The translations under genes were made by a program, and so were the position numbers. A stretch of 64,000 nucleotides of DNA from Flectobacillus sp. BAB-3569 (lineage in GTDB: Bacteria > Bacteroidota > Bacteroidia > Cytophagales > Spirosomataceae). The stretch spans positions 32,502 to 96,501 of the forward strand of contig NZ_NJFZ01000032.1 of assembly GCF_002270355.1 (NCBI RefSeq). The letters are read 5' to 3'. Every line of letters starts with the position of its first letter. The stretch's first letter is position 1. Below the pieces are notes generated by a model that worked only from the letters and a program-made list of their open reading frames with translations, had not been told where the DNA came from and searched no databases. Of the stretch, positions 44,102 through 53,442 are shown one piece after another.

Positions 44102-44113
44102 GTATTTTTGTGT

Positions 44114-45199
44114 ATGTTATATATTGATTCTTACGAAAACTTGCCCAATTCCGACGATGCCTACGAGCAACGAGCATTGGAATTTTGTGAAAAATGGTTG
44201 TCTGGCTCGGAGACTTTTGTCCTTCACACGTCAGGCTCAACGGGTACTCCCAAGCCTATTGAATTAACCCGTGCTCAAATGCAAGCAAGTGCCGAATTGA
44301 CTGGTAAAACTTTTGGGTTAAACCAAGGCGATACAGCCTTGGTATGTGTAAATATCGAGTATATTGCAGGAGTGATGATGCTAGTACGTGGTATGACCCT
44401 TGGGTTAAAACTGGTGATTGTTCCGCCCGTTTCAAATCCTTTTGTGAAATACCCAATGCTATCTCAGTTTGATTTTGATTTTGTGGCGCTTGTACCTCTT
44501 CAAATCCAGCAGATTATTGAGAATGGAGGTATAGGATTACAAAAATTCAACCAAATGAAAGCCATTATAGTTGGTGGTGCAGCCGTGAATGTGGCTTTAC
44601 AATCACAGATTCAATATCTTTCAGTGCCAGTGTTTAGTACTTATGGCATGACAGAAACGGTTTCACATATTGCTATTAAAAGGTTGAATGGAGAAAATCT
44701 TTCAGAGGAATTTATGATACTCGATGGAGTTGATATCAAGCTCGACGAGCGTTCTTGTTTAGCCATAAAAGCACCAGCCTCGAATAACGAATGGATATTT
44801 ACCAACGATGTTGTAGAATTAACCGAGGATAAGAAATTCAAGATTTTAGGTCGATACGACAACATTATCAATAGTGGAGGCGTCAAGATACAATTAGAGG
44901 AGGTGGAAAAAGTAGTCTTAGAAATCTGTAAAAAATATTTTGAGGGATTGTCGAACAAACGATTTTTTGCTTGGGGAATACCCGACGATAAATTAGGACA
45001 AAAACTCGTGTTGATTTGGGAAACAAACCAAATCACGAAAACAGATGAAAAGAGTATTTTAGAAAAATGTGCTGAAAAATTACCAAAATTTAAAATCCCT
45101 AAAGCCATTTTTTTAGTAAATACATTTATTGAAACAGCTTCGGGTAAAATTGATAAAAGGGTTATTGCTCAAAGTTTGCTTTTGGATACTAACTCATAA
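44114..45199 (+). CDS. menE: o-Succinylbenzoate-CoA ligase-like (AMP-forming)
   Basis: The enzyme has 361 residues from the ATG at 44114. It is a short member of the adenylate-forming superfamily that activates o-succinylbenzoate in menaquinone synthesis, supplying the substrate of MenB. Motifs are the P-loop HTSGSTGTPKPIEL near 39-52, the adenylation motif STYGMTETVSH near 175, GRYDNIINSGGVKIQLEEVE near 251-270 (hinge and A8) and the catalytic lysine near ASGKIDKR at the end. It lacks the extended N-terminal domain of long acyl-CoA ligases, as other Bacteroidota MenE proteins do. The strand is opposite to menB. Confidence 0.88.
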   Translation: MLYIDSYENLPNSDDAYEQRALEFCEKWLSGSETFVLHTSGSTGTPKPIELTRAQMQASAELTGKTFGLNQGDTALVCVNIEYIAGVMMLVRGMTLGLKLVIVPPVSNPFVKYPMLSQFDFDFVALVPLQIQQIIENGGIGLQKFNQMKAIIVGGAAVNVALQSQIQYLSVPVFSTYGMTETVSHIAIKRLNGENLSEEFMILDGVDIKLDERSCLAIKAPASNNEWIFTNDVVELTEDKKFKILGRYDNIINSGGVKIQLEEVEKVVLEICKKYFEGLSNKRFFAWGIPDDKLGQKLVLIWETNQITKTDEKSILEKCAEKLPKFKIPKAIFLVNTFIETASGKIDKRVIAQSLLLDTNS

Positions 45200-45333
45200 A
45201 ATTTTGGACAATTCATTGCCTTCAAAATTAGCCTTTGTACCTTTGTGACTTTGCTATTTGCTACAAAACAATGCTTTGAGCATGAGCAACAATGTTAGTG
45301 TGACAAAACACAATTTTACCAAAAAAGTATCCA

Positions 45334-46101
45334 ATGGAAATTAATCAATTATCATCATTAGTAATAAAATTTGAGACAGCCGATATGGTCGGTGCTCCAT
45401 TTTCACATCAGATTTTGCTAAAAATGCAATTTGTTGGGCAGGGCATCGGGGTAGATTTCCAAATTGCCTATATCGATAGAGAAGATTTGAGCGAAGAGGA
45501 AATTTTAGAGGAGGGATTCTCACTCAATGATGATTATAGCTGGAAAGGCCAAATCGACAATGCATGGCTTGAGCCTATTAAAGAGATATTGAAAAAAACG
45601 CCAAATAAATTTAATCATAAAGCGCTCGAGGAGGAAATGAACTTCTTCGAAATTGAAGTAAATCAACAACCAGCAGGTAACCCAATTAATCAAACAGATT
45701 GGGAGTATTTTTTGCAAGAATTGATTCAGGCTATTTATGAAACTTCCCAAAAAGAAGCACCTTTTCATTTGGAATATCGTAGAATCGATAAAGATAAAAA
45801 TGTGAAAAATTTTGAGTTGAATCTTTACTATGCCAAGCGTCAAGCCGAGGGTATTAATAGTATCGGAAAAACTGACTCAAAACCAATTACTTGGGCGCAA
45901 GCTAATGCGATTATTCAACAGGTTTTTATTGGAGAGTTTATCCCTGATGCAGCCTTGAAAAATGAACCTAAGCATACCGGAAAATATATCTCTGTGGGCG
46001 ACGGTTATTGGTATGAATTTACCAAAAGCTTAAAACGACCAAATGGCAATAAAGGCTATTTGACGGAATTAGAAAAAACATTCGACCCTTGGGTTGATTA
46101 A
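45334..46101 (+). CDS. Hypothetical protein, 255 residues
   Basis: I do not recognise the family. The protein is acidic, has no signal peptide or membrane segment, and starts MEINQLSSLVIKFETADMVG. It appears mixed alpha/beta, with a helical segment (TDWEYFLQELIQAIYETSQK, about residues 120-140) and a beta-rich C-terminal part containing KYISVGDGYWYEFTKSLKRP. It lies between menE and the large peptidase-like gene on the same strand. A perfect 13-bp hairpin follows its stop codon. Confidence 0.6.
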   Translation: MEINQLSSLVIKFETADMVGAPFSHQILLKMQFVGQGIGVDFQIAYIDREDLSEEEILEEGFSLNDDYSWKGQIDNAWLEPIKEILKKTPNKFNHKALEEEMNFFEIEVNQQPAGNPINQTDWEYFLQELIQAIYETSQKEAPFHLEYRRIDKDKNVKNFELNLYYAKRQAEGINSIGKTDSKPITWAQANAIIQQVFIGEFIPDAALKNEPKHTGKYISVGDGYWYEFTKSLKRPNGNKGYLTELEKTFDPWVD

Positions 46102-46109
46102 AATACCTA

Positions 46110-46143
46110 TAGCGCTTGTTGATGATGAACTCAACAAGCGCTA
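46110..46143 (+). terminator. Hairpin after the 255-residue gene
   Basis: TAGCGCTTGTTGA pairs perfectly with TCAACAAGCGCTA across eight bases. No T-run follows, so termination is uncertain; it could be a processing or stabilising structure before the next gene. Confidence 0.45.
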
Positions 46144-46177
46144 GAATCCATTCATTCTCGCAAACCAAATTATCTCT

Positions 46178-49087
46178 ATGAAAAAAAGTCTTTTGTTGGT
46201 GTTTGGTCTTTTGATTCCTTTTTTGGAATTGGCTCAGGTTTCTACGAATAGTCTACAACAAAATCCCCCATCAGTTCGCTGGTCAAAAATCAATACGCCA
46301 CATTTTAGACTTATTTTCCCCACAACTAATCTCGAAGAGGGGCAGCGTTTGGCCAATGTGTTGGAAACAGTTTATGAACCGGTATCTTCCTCTCTGGGTA
46401 AAAATCCTCGTAAAATTTCTGTGTTATTACAAAATCAGACCACTGTATCCAATGGTTTTGTAACCCTATTACCACGCAGAAGCGAATTTTTTGTGACGCC
46501 ACCTCAAGATCCCAATTTGTTGGGAACTAACAATTGGCTAGATTTATTGGCAGTACACGAGTTTCGTCATGTGGTACAAAATGACAAAGCCTTGACGGGT
46601 ATCTCGAAATTAGCGTATTATTTATTTGGAAATAATGGACTCGGCGTAGTAAGTAGCCTGACCGCTCCCAATTGGTTTAAAGAAGGTGATGCCGTTGGTA
46701 TAGAAACTGCTATGACTCAATCGGGTAGAGGACGGATTCCGAGTTTTGATATGGCTTTGCGCGCACAATTAGCTTCAGGAAAGATATATCCTTATGCCAA
46801 AGCAGTGACAGAATCGTATAAAGATTTTATTCCCAATCATTATGTAAGTGGTTATTTTTTAACGACTTATTTGAAGAAAAAATATGGAAATGATGCTTGG
46901 GATAAAGTATTGACAGGAACTTACCGATTTCCGTTTTATCCTTTTTCTTTTTCGAATAATATCAAAAAAGTTACAGGGCTTCGGGTTGAAGATTTGTACA
47001 AAAATGCCTTTTTAGATATTCAAAAAGAATGGATTGAGGAGCAAAACAAGATTACAGAAAACCCTGCTACCCAGATTTCGAGTAAAGACAAATACTTTTC
47101 TAACTATCTATATCCTCAATATTTGCCCGATGGTAGGATTTTGGTTGTTAAAACAGGCTTGGATATTATTTCGCAATTAGTGGCAGTGGATAAAAATGGA
47201 GAAGAGGAAAAAATAGCAGAATTAGGTATCTGGAACGATGCAGGGATGCTCTCTCTGCAAGGAACGAAAGTCGTATGGGCAGAAATTGCCTATGATGCTC
47301 GTTGGGCACGCAAGGATTATTCTGTGATAAAAACGTATGATTTTAATGAGGGAAAAATCAAAACGCTCACTCACAAAACTAAATATGCGGCACCAAGTCT
47401 GAATACTGAGGCCTCAAAAATTGTCTGTGTCGAAAGTACACCTGAACAAAAATATAGTTTGGTCATTTTGGATGCTCAGTCTGGTCAAGTTTTACAAAAA
47501 ATACCAAATCCAACAAACGCATTTTTACTTCATCCACGATGGACAAAAGCGGATGAGATTGTTTTCGTAAAATTGAAAGATGGACAGAAAACTATCACAA
47601 AAACGGATTTGTCAGGCAAAGAAATAGCCTTATTTACCAGTACTCAAGAAAATCTAGCACATCCAGTATTGAACGGAGATAGCCTGTTTTTTAACTCAGG
47701 AGTTACGGGTATTGATAATGTCTATCTTTACCGTTTAGATAAACAAACTCGCTATCAAGTCACAAATCGTAAATTAGGAGGATTTAACCCCGCAATTTCA
47801 AAGGACGGAAAAGAGTTAATTTTTAACAATTTTACCAAAAATGGGCATCGACTAGCCTATATGACTTTGCAGGATTCTGATTTGAAAGAAGTGAATCCTA
47901 GTGCAACTACAAGGTATTTTGGGGAAATGATGCTGAAAGAGGCACATCAAAACCTGTTGAAGCAAGTGCCAAATCAGTCTTATGAGGTAAGTAAATACAG
48001 TAAGTTTAATATCTTCAATATCTATTCGTGGGGAGCTATGACTACTTCTTCTGGCAATACGCTTTATGCAGGTTTATCATCTCAGGATATGTTGGGAACT
48101 ACCGCTATTTCGGGTGGCTATACCTATAATATGAATGAGCAAACGAGTGGAACCTATGCCAATTTGAGTTTTCAAACATTTTACCCAATGCTTGATGTTT
48201 CGTGGCGTAATACTCAACGAAAGACTACTCTGTATTTAGACAATGCACAGCCTTTGGATAGCTTAGCGTCAGACCGATGGAATCAACAGGAATTATTGGT
48301 TGGGTTGAGAGTACCTCTAAATTTTACTAAATCAAAATATATTCAATCATTATCTTTCTCGGCCAATGTGGCAATGATGCAAGTAAGTGGCTATGACTTG
48401 AGTAAAAGATATTTGACAGAATCTTACAATGGACTTAATCAGTCTATGATCTATACATTCTCGTATGTTAGACAATTGAAGCAGTCGCTTAGAGATATAG
48501 CACCCAAATGGGCACAAAGTCTAAATTTTTATTACAGAAATGCTTTTGCTAGCGTAATTGATGGAGGATTGGCGGCTTTACAAGCAAGTATTTATACACC
48601 AGGCTTAGCTCCACATCATAGTTTGAGATTGCGTGGAGGATTCCAGCAACAGTTTGGTTTCAAAAATCAGGATGGTTCGCCCAATAGCAAATTGTATGCT
48701 TATGGAAGTCCGCTTGCCTATGCAAGAGGCTATTCTTATCGTAATTATGAGTATCTAAATACGCTAAGTGTTGACTACAAAATGCCACTAGCAACACCCG
48801 ATTGGAATATCGGAAGATGGGTATATTTGAAGCGTCTCAAAACCAATTTCTTTGCAGATTTCTCACATGGTGAGACTAATTATGATTTTACGGTTCGTCA
48901 GGGAACAAAAGTTTTAAATTATAAAGGTAGTGATATAGGTAACTTTAAATCTTATGGTCTGGATATTTCTGGGGATTTTCATTGGATGAGGTTTTCTCAA
49001 TCTTTTGAGGTCGGTATAAGATTCGTATATTTGCAAAATCTGAACCAATTTTTGATACAGCCTGTAGTTTTAGACATTGGATTTTAA
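46178..49087 (+). CDS. Large secreted protein: zinc-peptidase-like domain, propeller, barrel-like C-terminus
   Basis: This 969-residue protein has a signal peptide (MKKSLLLVFGLLIPFLELAQ). Residues about 34-290 resemble a gluzincin peptidase: HEFRH at 127-131 supplies the HExxH zinc motif and WFKEGDA provides the third ligand, E169. Residues about 300-590 show TolB/WD40-like blades (LPDGRILVVKTGLDIISQLV, TKADEIVFVKLKDGQ). The last 350 residues consist of amphipathic strands typical of an outer-membrane barrel, ending in VVLDIGF with a terminal aromatic residue. This suggests a surface-exposed, barrel-anchored protease or protease-like receptor. I do not know a name for this architecture. The downstream histidine kinase gene is 73 bp away. 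Confidence 0.75.
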   Translation: MKKSLLLVFGLLIPFLELAQVSTNSLQQNPPSVRWSKINTPHFRLIFPTTNLEEGQRLANVLETVYEPVSSSLGKNPRKISVLLQNQTTVSNGFVTLLPRRSEFFVTPPQDPNLLGTNNWLDLLAVHEFRHVVQNDKALTGISKLAYYLFGNNGLGVVSSLTAPNWFKEGDAVGIETAMTQSGRGRIPSFDMALRAQLASGKIYPYAKAVTESYKDFIPNHYVSGYFLTTYLKKKYGNDAWDKVLTGTYRFPFYPFSFSNNIKKVTGLRVEDLYKNAFLDIQKEWIEEQNKITENPATQISSKDKYFSNYLYPQYLPDGRILVVKTGLDIISQLVAVDKNGEEEKIAELGIWNDAGMLSLQGTKVVWAEIAYDARWARKDYSVIKTYDFNEGKIKTLTHKTKYAAPSLNTEASKIVCVESTPEQKYSLVILDAQSGQVLQKIPNPTNAFLLHPRWTKADEIVFVKLKDGQKTITKTDLSGKEIALFTSTQENLAHPVLNGDSLFFNSGVTGIDNVYLYRLDKQTRYQVTNRKLGGFNPAISKDGKELIFNNFTKNGHRLAYMTLQDSDLKEVNPSATTRYFGEMMLKEAHQNLLKQVPNQSYEVSKYSKFNIFNIYSWGAMTTSSGNTLYAGLSSQDMLGTTAISGGYTYNMNEQTSGTYANLSFQTFYPMLDVSWRNTQRKTTLYLDNAQPLDSLASDRWNQQELLVGLRVPLNFTKSKYIQSLSFSANVAMMQVSGYDLSKRYLTESYNGLNQSMIYTFSYVRQLKQSLRDIAPKWAQSLNFYYRNAFASVIDGGLAALQASIYTPGLAPHHSLRLRGGFQQQFGFKNQDGSPNSKLYAYGSPLAYARGYSYRNYEYLNTLSVDYKMPLATPDWNIGRWVYLKRLKTNFFADFSHGETNYDFTVRQGTKVLNYKGSDIGNFKSYGLDISGDFHWMRFSQSFEVGIRFVYLQNLNQFLIQPVVLDIGF

Positions 49088-49160
49088 TACAATGTCTGCC
49101 TTAACCAAATAGCCAAACAGGGGTGTACCGCAAATTATTTACATCCTTAAAATAGAAAAA

Positions 49161-49844
49161 ATGAAGTTACTAGACTCACGAGTTTACTGGATAGGACAGT
49201 TTAGCTGGTGGACTTTTACCACTTTTGTGCTCAGACAACCTAACTCAAAGTATTTTGAGCAAGGTTATAATTTGCCTATCTATTTAGTAATTAGTTTTTT
49301 TATTGGATTAGTTCTTACACATATTTATAAAGAGATATTCAATAAAAAGCTTGCTGATAAAAGAAATGTTATACCATATGCGCTACTAGGAATCGTAATA
49401 GTAGGCGGTGCTTTCTATTTACAAGACTTTGCTTTTGGCTTTCAGCGATATAGAAAGCCAAGTATGGGTTTGCCGCTTGAGCTTTACGATTATTTACAGT
49501 TTTACGTAGAGTCAGTCCGTTATGTTATTATTTGGTTTTTGTTTTTCCATTTAATCATCATGGAAAGGGTTTCGCATCAAAAGGAGATTCAGCTAAGTAA
49601 AGCTGAAACGCTTCTCAAAATTGCGGAGTTAGAAAACCTTAAAAATCAGCTTAATCCGCATTTCCTTTTTAATGCTATCAATAGTATCAAGGCACTTACC
49701 TTGACAGACCCAGCCTTGGCACGCCATGCGCTGACAGAGTTGTCAGATTTGCTTCGGACGTCTTTGTCAATGGGGAATCACCAATTAGTGAGTTTTGAGG
49801 AGGAGTTAAAACTGGTCAAAGACTATCTTTTTTGGAAAAATTAA
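49161..49844 (+). CDS. LytS-type sensor histidine kinase, N-terminal part (frame-broken)
   Basis: The first 227 residues carry about four transmembrane helices (IYLVISFFIGLVLTHIY, ALLGIVIVGGAFYL, RYVIIWFLFFHLIIM) and the His_kinase region with H167 in NQLNPHFLFNAINSIKALTL. The frame ends at TAA after DYLFWKN. The -1 frame continues FLEKLRYEERLRY, which is what the family expects at this point (DYL..EKLRYEERL). The break lies in a T6 run (49829-49834). It is either a real inactivating mutation or a missing base in the assembly. No LytTR regulator is adjacent. Confidence 0.85.
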   Translation: MKLLDSRVYWIGQFSWWTFTTFVLRQPNSKYFEQGYNLPIYLVISFFIGLVLTHIYKEIFNKKLADKRNVIPYALLGIVIVGGAFYLQDFAFGFQRYRKPSMGLPLELYDYLQFYVESVRYVIIWFLFFHLIIMERVSHQKEIQLSKAETLLKIAELENLKNQLNPHFLFNAINSIKALTLTDPALARHALTELSDLLRTSLSMGNHQLVSFEEELKLVKDYLFWKN

Positions 49845-50188
49845 GATACGAAGAAAGATTGCGATACCAGTTTATGATAGAAAGAGCCACTATGGGCTGT
49901 AAAGTACCACCCATGTCACTGCAATTATTAGTTGAAAATGCGATCAAACATGGTGTTGGAAAAACGAAAAATGGTGGTGATATAATGATTCAAGCCCGAA
50001 TGTCAGAGAAAGTTTTGATGATAAGGGTTACCAATGCTGGTACGCTAAGTTTAGAGAACAAACGAATAGGAGTAGGGATGAAAAACCTTCAACGCCGACT
50101 TTCTATTAATTTTCAAGAAAAAGCAGAATTACAACTCTTACAGGAGGAAGATAAAGTGGTTTCGCAGGTTGTTATTCATTATTCGTAA
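49832..50188 (+). CDS. LytS-type sensor histidine kinase, C-terminal ATPase part (-1 frame)
   Basis: The 118-residue continuation starts at LEKLRYEERLRY and contains the N-box region VPPMSLQLLVENAIKHGVGK and the G-box IGVGMKNLQRRLSINF of a GHKL ATPase. A TTG at 49832 is an in-frame codon but probably not a start. If the T6 run had one additional T, both parts would join into one kinase of about 342 residues, the usual size for this family. A palindromic terminator-like repeat follows the stop. Confidence 0.8.
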   Translation: MEKLRYEERLRYQFMIERATMGCKVPPMSLQLLVENAIKHGVGKTKNGGDIMIQARMSEKVLMIRVTNAGTLSLENKRIGVGMKNLQRRLSINFQEKAELQLLQEEDKVVSQVVIHYS

Positions 50189-50224
50189 AGAGGTGTTATC
50201 TCGCATTTAGTGAATTGAAATAAT

Positions 50225-50337
50225 CCATTTCTTTAACTATTTATCAAAAAAGGCGGTCGAAAAACAATTTTCGACCGCCTTTTTTGATGCTACTATACTA
50301 GATATGATTTGGCTTAAGACGCAATCATTGCGTCTCT
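50225..50337 (+). repeat. Palindromic repeat family B, copy B
   Basis: The hairpin core is at 50243-50288: ATCAAAAAAGGCGGTCGAAAA pairs with TTTTCGACCGCCTTTTTTGAT. It is followed by GATGCTACTATACTAGATAT and GGCTTAAGACGC, as in copy A. A second perfect palindrome, AGACGCAATCATTGCGTCT, follows at 50317-50335. It probably terminates the kinase transcript. Confidence 0.75.
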
Positions 50338-50359
50338 ACTACGAGAATACAAATTTTAA

Positions 50360-50391
50360 CATAATCACTCAACCACCAATCACTCAATTTA
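50360..50391 (-). repeat. 3'-flank motif (AATCACTCAACCACCAATCA)
   Basis: This is a degenerate member of the AATCACTCAATCACTCAAT family, 10-40 bp beyond the stop codon of the minus-strand SASA gene, matching the placement at 5865, 26796 and 52438. Confidence 0.4.
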
Positions 50392-50400
50392 TAGGTCTCT

Positions 50401-52089
50401 CTACTCTTTCGGTGACTTGGGAACTACCTTATTTGAAAACAAATGAGTATCGCCAAATAGATATAAATTTCCCAACAAATTAAGCTTTTTAAACTGCGCA
50501 GATAAGCCCGTCCCGACTACAATTTCATGATCTTTCAAGATAGTTACTTCATCTAATGTAGTGGGAATTCTACCGCAACTCCAAATGCTAGTGTCATGCC
50601 AATAGCCCGATTGTGTGGATTCTAAGGGATATAATCCTGCAAAATTGTTGGGTGTATATAACAAAGGACTAAATAATTCTCTATCCTGAGCATCTTTTAC
50701 TCGGACTCTAGCAAACTGATTTTGTGATAAATTGACACTAGTATTTTTACTGAAAACTTGTTTAGCTAAAGGGTCATTACTCCACTCAATCATTGAATAT
50801 AGTGTTGGATTTGAAAGCGTAAATTTTAAGCTCGTAATACTAGCACAAGCGCTACCAATCAGGGGTAATGCGGTACTCAAAATAGGCGTTGACGCGCTAA
50901 AAAAATGACTATCTAAATACATATTCCAAGCTTGTGCCAATTTTACAATTCCTTTCCCTTGAAAGTGTACAGAGTCAATGGTTCGAATTGATGGGCCAAT
51001 CAGAGAATCGGTGGCAGGTCCAATAAATGTATTGGGTAAATAGTTGGCCTGTCCTTGTCCATTGATACCAAGCACATCGTTTTGTGCATCAATCACGGGT
51101 TGCCAAACTCTTGAAGCTTGGATACTTAATCCCCTAAATCTTGTAGCCCGTGCCACCACCCACGCCAGATTGGGTGCATTGCTGTGTTCTCTTGATTTTT
51201 CGATAAGTCTTTTTAACTTTTTTCCATAAGTATCTCGGTCTGTTTGATATAAATTATCAGTCTCACCCTGATGCCAAAGAATTGCTCGTAAACCAAACTG
51301 AGCAGTGTAAAAGCGTAAAGAGCTTCTTAAATTTCCATAAGGCAAACCTCTTGGATATGTAATGAATTCGCTTGGGGTTGCCGTACTATCTTCGGCAGAT
51401 GACACCCACGAGCTTATGCCTGATCCAGACCAACCAGCATTGAAAAAAAGAATAGGGACATTAAGTTTCTTGGCTAGGGAATCGCCTAATACACCCCAAC
51501 ACCAAGCACTATTGCCAAAAGGCGCTAGACGAAAGGTGGAATCTATTTGAGAAATTACAGGATACGGGTATTTTGTGGCGCCATAAGTAGTACTTTCTCC
51601 GTTAAAATAATTGATGGTTTCGACTCTGTCATCGGTAGCGCTAGGACCAAATATGTTCTGATTCCTAAGTTCATTATCTCCTGTGGCATTTGATTGCCCT
51701 GCAACGATAAAAACTTCGCCAACTCCAACTCTTTTTAATGTATCAATACCTATAAACGTAAGTCCATCAAATGCCCTAACAACTAAATCATACCAGCCTC
51801 CTGAGAGAGTAATTTTGGTATAGCATGTATTGGATTGGGAGTTTTTTTGAACAGTAATCCAGTCTGTAGATGTACCTTGAGGAGTACTCATAGAACGAGC
51901 AATCGCTTGAATTTCAATTTTTTGGACAGGTTTGTCAAATTGTAGCACTACAGGGACTTCTGCCTGATTGTTATTATTTCTCTGAAATACAAATCTACTT
52001 TCAGGATAGCGAATTTTTATCTGAGCCATTCCTAGTTGGGTGGCTAATAGGTAGATGAATAGGAGTGAAAAAAAGTATAAATGTCTCAT
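50401..52089 (-). CDS. Secreted sialate O-acetylesterase-like protein (SASA/SGNH fold)
   Basis: This 562-residue protein has a signal peptide ending near GMAQ. A short N-terminal beta domain is followed by an SGNH-like esterase region with VFIVAGQSNATGDNELR near 130 (serine block), FNAGWSGSGISSWVSS near 215 and ILWHQGETDNLYQTDRD near 270, all typical of the SASA (DUF303) group. The C-terminal region from about 480 (ESTQSGYWHDTSIWSCGRIP, TILKDHEIVVG) looks like a G8-type beta domain. It is expected to remove acetyl groups from sialic acid or xylan-like glycans outside the inner membrane. Substrate is unassigned. Confidence 0.85.
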   Translation of the reverse strand: MRHLYFFSLLFIYLLATQLGMAQIKIRYPESRFVFQRNNNNQAEVPVVLQFDKPVQKIEIQAIARSMSTPQGTSTDWITVQKNSQSNTCYTKITLSGGWYDLVVRAFDGLTFIGIDTLKRVGVGEVFIVAGQSNATGDNELRNQNIFGPSATDDRVETINYFNGESTTYGATKYPYPVISQIDSTFRLAPFGNSAWCWGVLGDSLAKKLNVPILFFNAGWSGSGISSWVSSAEDSTATPSEFITYPRGLPYGNLRSSLRFYTAQFGLRAILWHQGETDNLYQTDRDTYGKKLKRLIEKSREHSNAPNLAWVVARATRFRGLSIQASRVWQPVIDAQNDVLGINGQGQANYLPNTFIGPATDSLIGPSIRTIDSVHFQGKGIVKLAQAWNMYLDSHFFSASTPILSTALPLIGSACASITSLKFTLSNPTLYSMIEWSNDPLAKQVFSKNTSVNLSQNQFARVRVKDAQDRELFSPLLYTPNNFAGLYPLESTQSGYWHDTSIWSCGRIPTTLDEVTILKDHEIVVGTGLSAQFKKLNLLGNLYLFGDTHLFSNKVVPKSPKE

Positions 52090-52299
52090 TTATAAGCTAC
52101 TTAGGAAAAGGAGATGTTACTCCTGAAGACATGAAATTATGGAAAACTCTACAAAAGCAATGCCATCTAGTAAGATTTTTTGAAATTTTACAAAAATGGA
52201 TTCTTTTGAGAAGAGTTTATTAAGGTATTAATAAGAATGGTGTGTAAATAAAAGGAGCATCGAGGAAAAGGAATAAGACTCCTCCCGTTATTTAACATT

Positions 52300-52415
52300 G
52301 GGATTAATCTCTAAATTTTCATCAAAAAAGCAGTCGAAAATATGTTTTCGACCGCTTTTTTGGTACAACTACGCTATATCTGACTCAGTTTAAGACGCAA
52401 AGCATCGCATTTCTA
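52300..52415 (+). repeat. Palindromic repeat family B, copy C
   Basis: It starts with TTGGGATTAATCTCTAAATT, then the core at 52321-52364 (ATCAAAAAAGCAGTCGAAAA with TTTTCGACCGCTTTTTTGG). The tail GACTCAGTTTAAGACGCA resembles copies A and B with more mismatches. It lies between folD and the SASA gene and could terminate folD transcription. Confidence 0.7.
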
Positions 52416-52437
52416 CAAGTAAAATTCACATAAAAAT

Positions 52438-52456
52438 AATCACTCATTCACTCAAT
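52438..52456 (-). repeat. 3'-flank motif AATCACTCATTCACTCAAT
   Basis: This is a member of the same 3'-flank family, about 28 bp beyond the folD stop codon on the minus strand. Confidence 0.45.
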
Positions 52457-52483
52457 CTAAATTCACTAAATGAGTTTTGAATG

Positions 52484-53365
52484 CTATTGATAAATTACTT
52501 TTTTAGCAGAAAGTAAAGTATTTTTCATAAGCGAAACGATAGTCATCGGACCTACGCCTTTTGGTACTGGAGTGATGAATGAGCATTTTGGTGCTACTTC
52601 ATCAAATTTTACGTCACCTTTCAAGGCAAAACCGCTTTTCTTTGAGCTATCTTCTACGCGAGTCAAACCTACGTCGATGATAACGGCACCTTCTTTTACG
52701 TAGTCAGCTGTGATAAATTCTGGACGACCCAATGCTGCAATCAAAATATCTGCTGATGCACATACTTCAGCCAAGTTTTTAGTTCTTGAGTGCGTAATGG
52801 TTACGGTACAATTACCAATTTTAGTATTGCGCTGCATCAAAATCGTCATTGGTAAACCAACGATCTGACTACGACCCACTACTACACAATGTTTTCCTGC
52901 AGTTTCGATGTTGTAACGTTCCAACAAATCTAGAACGCCTTGAGGAGTTGCCGAAATATAAGCAGGCAAACCTTTCGCCATTCTACCAATATTGATTGGG
53001 TGGAAACCATCTACATCTTTTCTTGGGTCGATTGTTTCCATTACTTTGTCTGGATTGATATGGTCAGGAAGTGGAAGCTGAACAATCAAACCATCCATGT
53101 CATCATTTTGGTTGATTTTGCGAACCTCGTCCAAAAGCTCTTCCTCCGAAATTGTTGGGTCAAAACGCAACAAAGTAGATTTAAAGCCTAATTCTTCGCA
53201 AGATTTAACCTTATTGGCTACATAAGTTTCTGAAGCACCGTTGTTTCCAACGAGAATAGCAACCAAATGAGGAATTTTACCTCCTGATGCTTTGATAGCT
53301 TCAACTTCTGCACCAATTTCTTTTTTTATTTCGTCTGCTACGGCTTTACCGTCGATGATTTGCAT
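52484..53365 (-). CDS. folD: Methylenetetrahydrofolate dehydrogenase/cyclohydrolase
   Basis: This 293-residue bifunctional cytoplasmic enzyme interconverts 5,10-methylene-, 5,10-methenyl- and 10-formyl-THF, supplying one-carbon units. Motifs are [20 protein letters not shown] near 38 (catalytic lysine region), [20 protein letters not shown] near 97-116 and [20 protein letters not shown] near 160 (NADP pocket), with [20 protein letters not shown] at the end. Length is typical. It is probably monocistronic, with a sirtuin gene 77 bp upstream on the same strand. Confidence 0.98.
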   Translation of the reverse strand: MQIIDGKAVADEIKKEIGAEVEAIKASGGKIPHLVAILVGNNGASETYVANKVKSCEELGFKSTLLRFDPTISEEELLDEVRKINQNDDMDGLIVQLPLPDHINPDKVMETIDPRKDVDGFHPINIGRMAKGLPAYISATPQGVLDLLERYNIETAGKHCVVVGRSQIVGLPMTILMQRNTKIGNCTVTITHSRTKNLAEVCASADILIAALGRPEFITADYVKEGAVIIDVGLTRVEDSSKKSGFALKGDVKFDEVAPKCSFITPVPKGVGPMTIVSLMKNTLLSAKKVIYQ

Positions 53366-53442
53366 GATTAGACTTGTGGGGGATGTTATCGAGTAAAATT
53401 TGAAAGCGCAAAAATACGGGATTGTTTGTCTATGGACAAATT

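Noticed and set aside
44101..44113. TATTTTTG box as a menE promoter
   Set aside because: Although it fits TAnnTTTG, it would start transcription at or inside the menE start codon, so it is more likely part of the terminator's T-tract.
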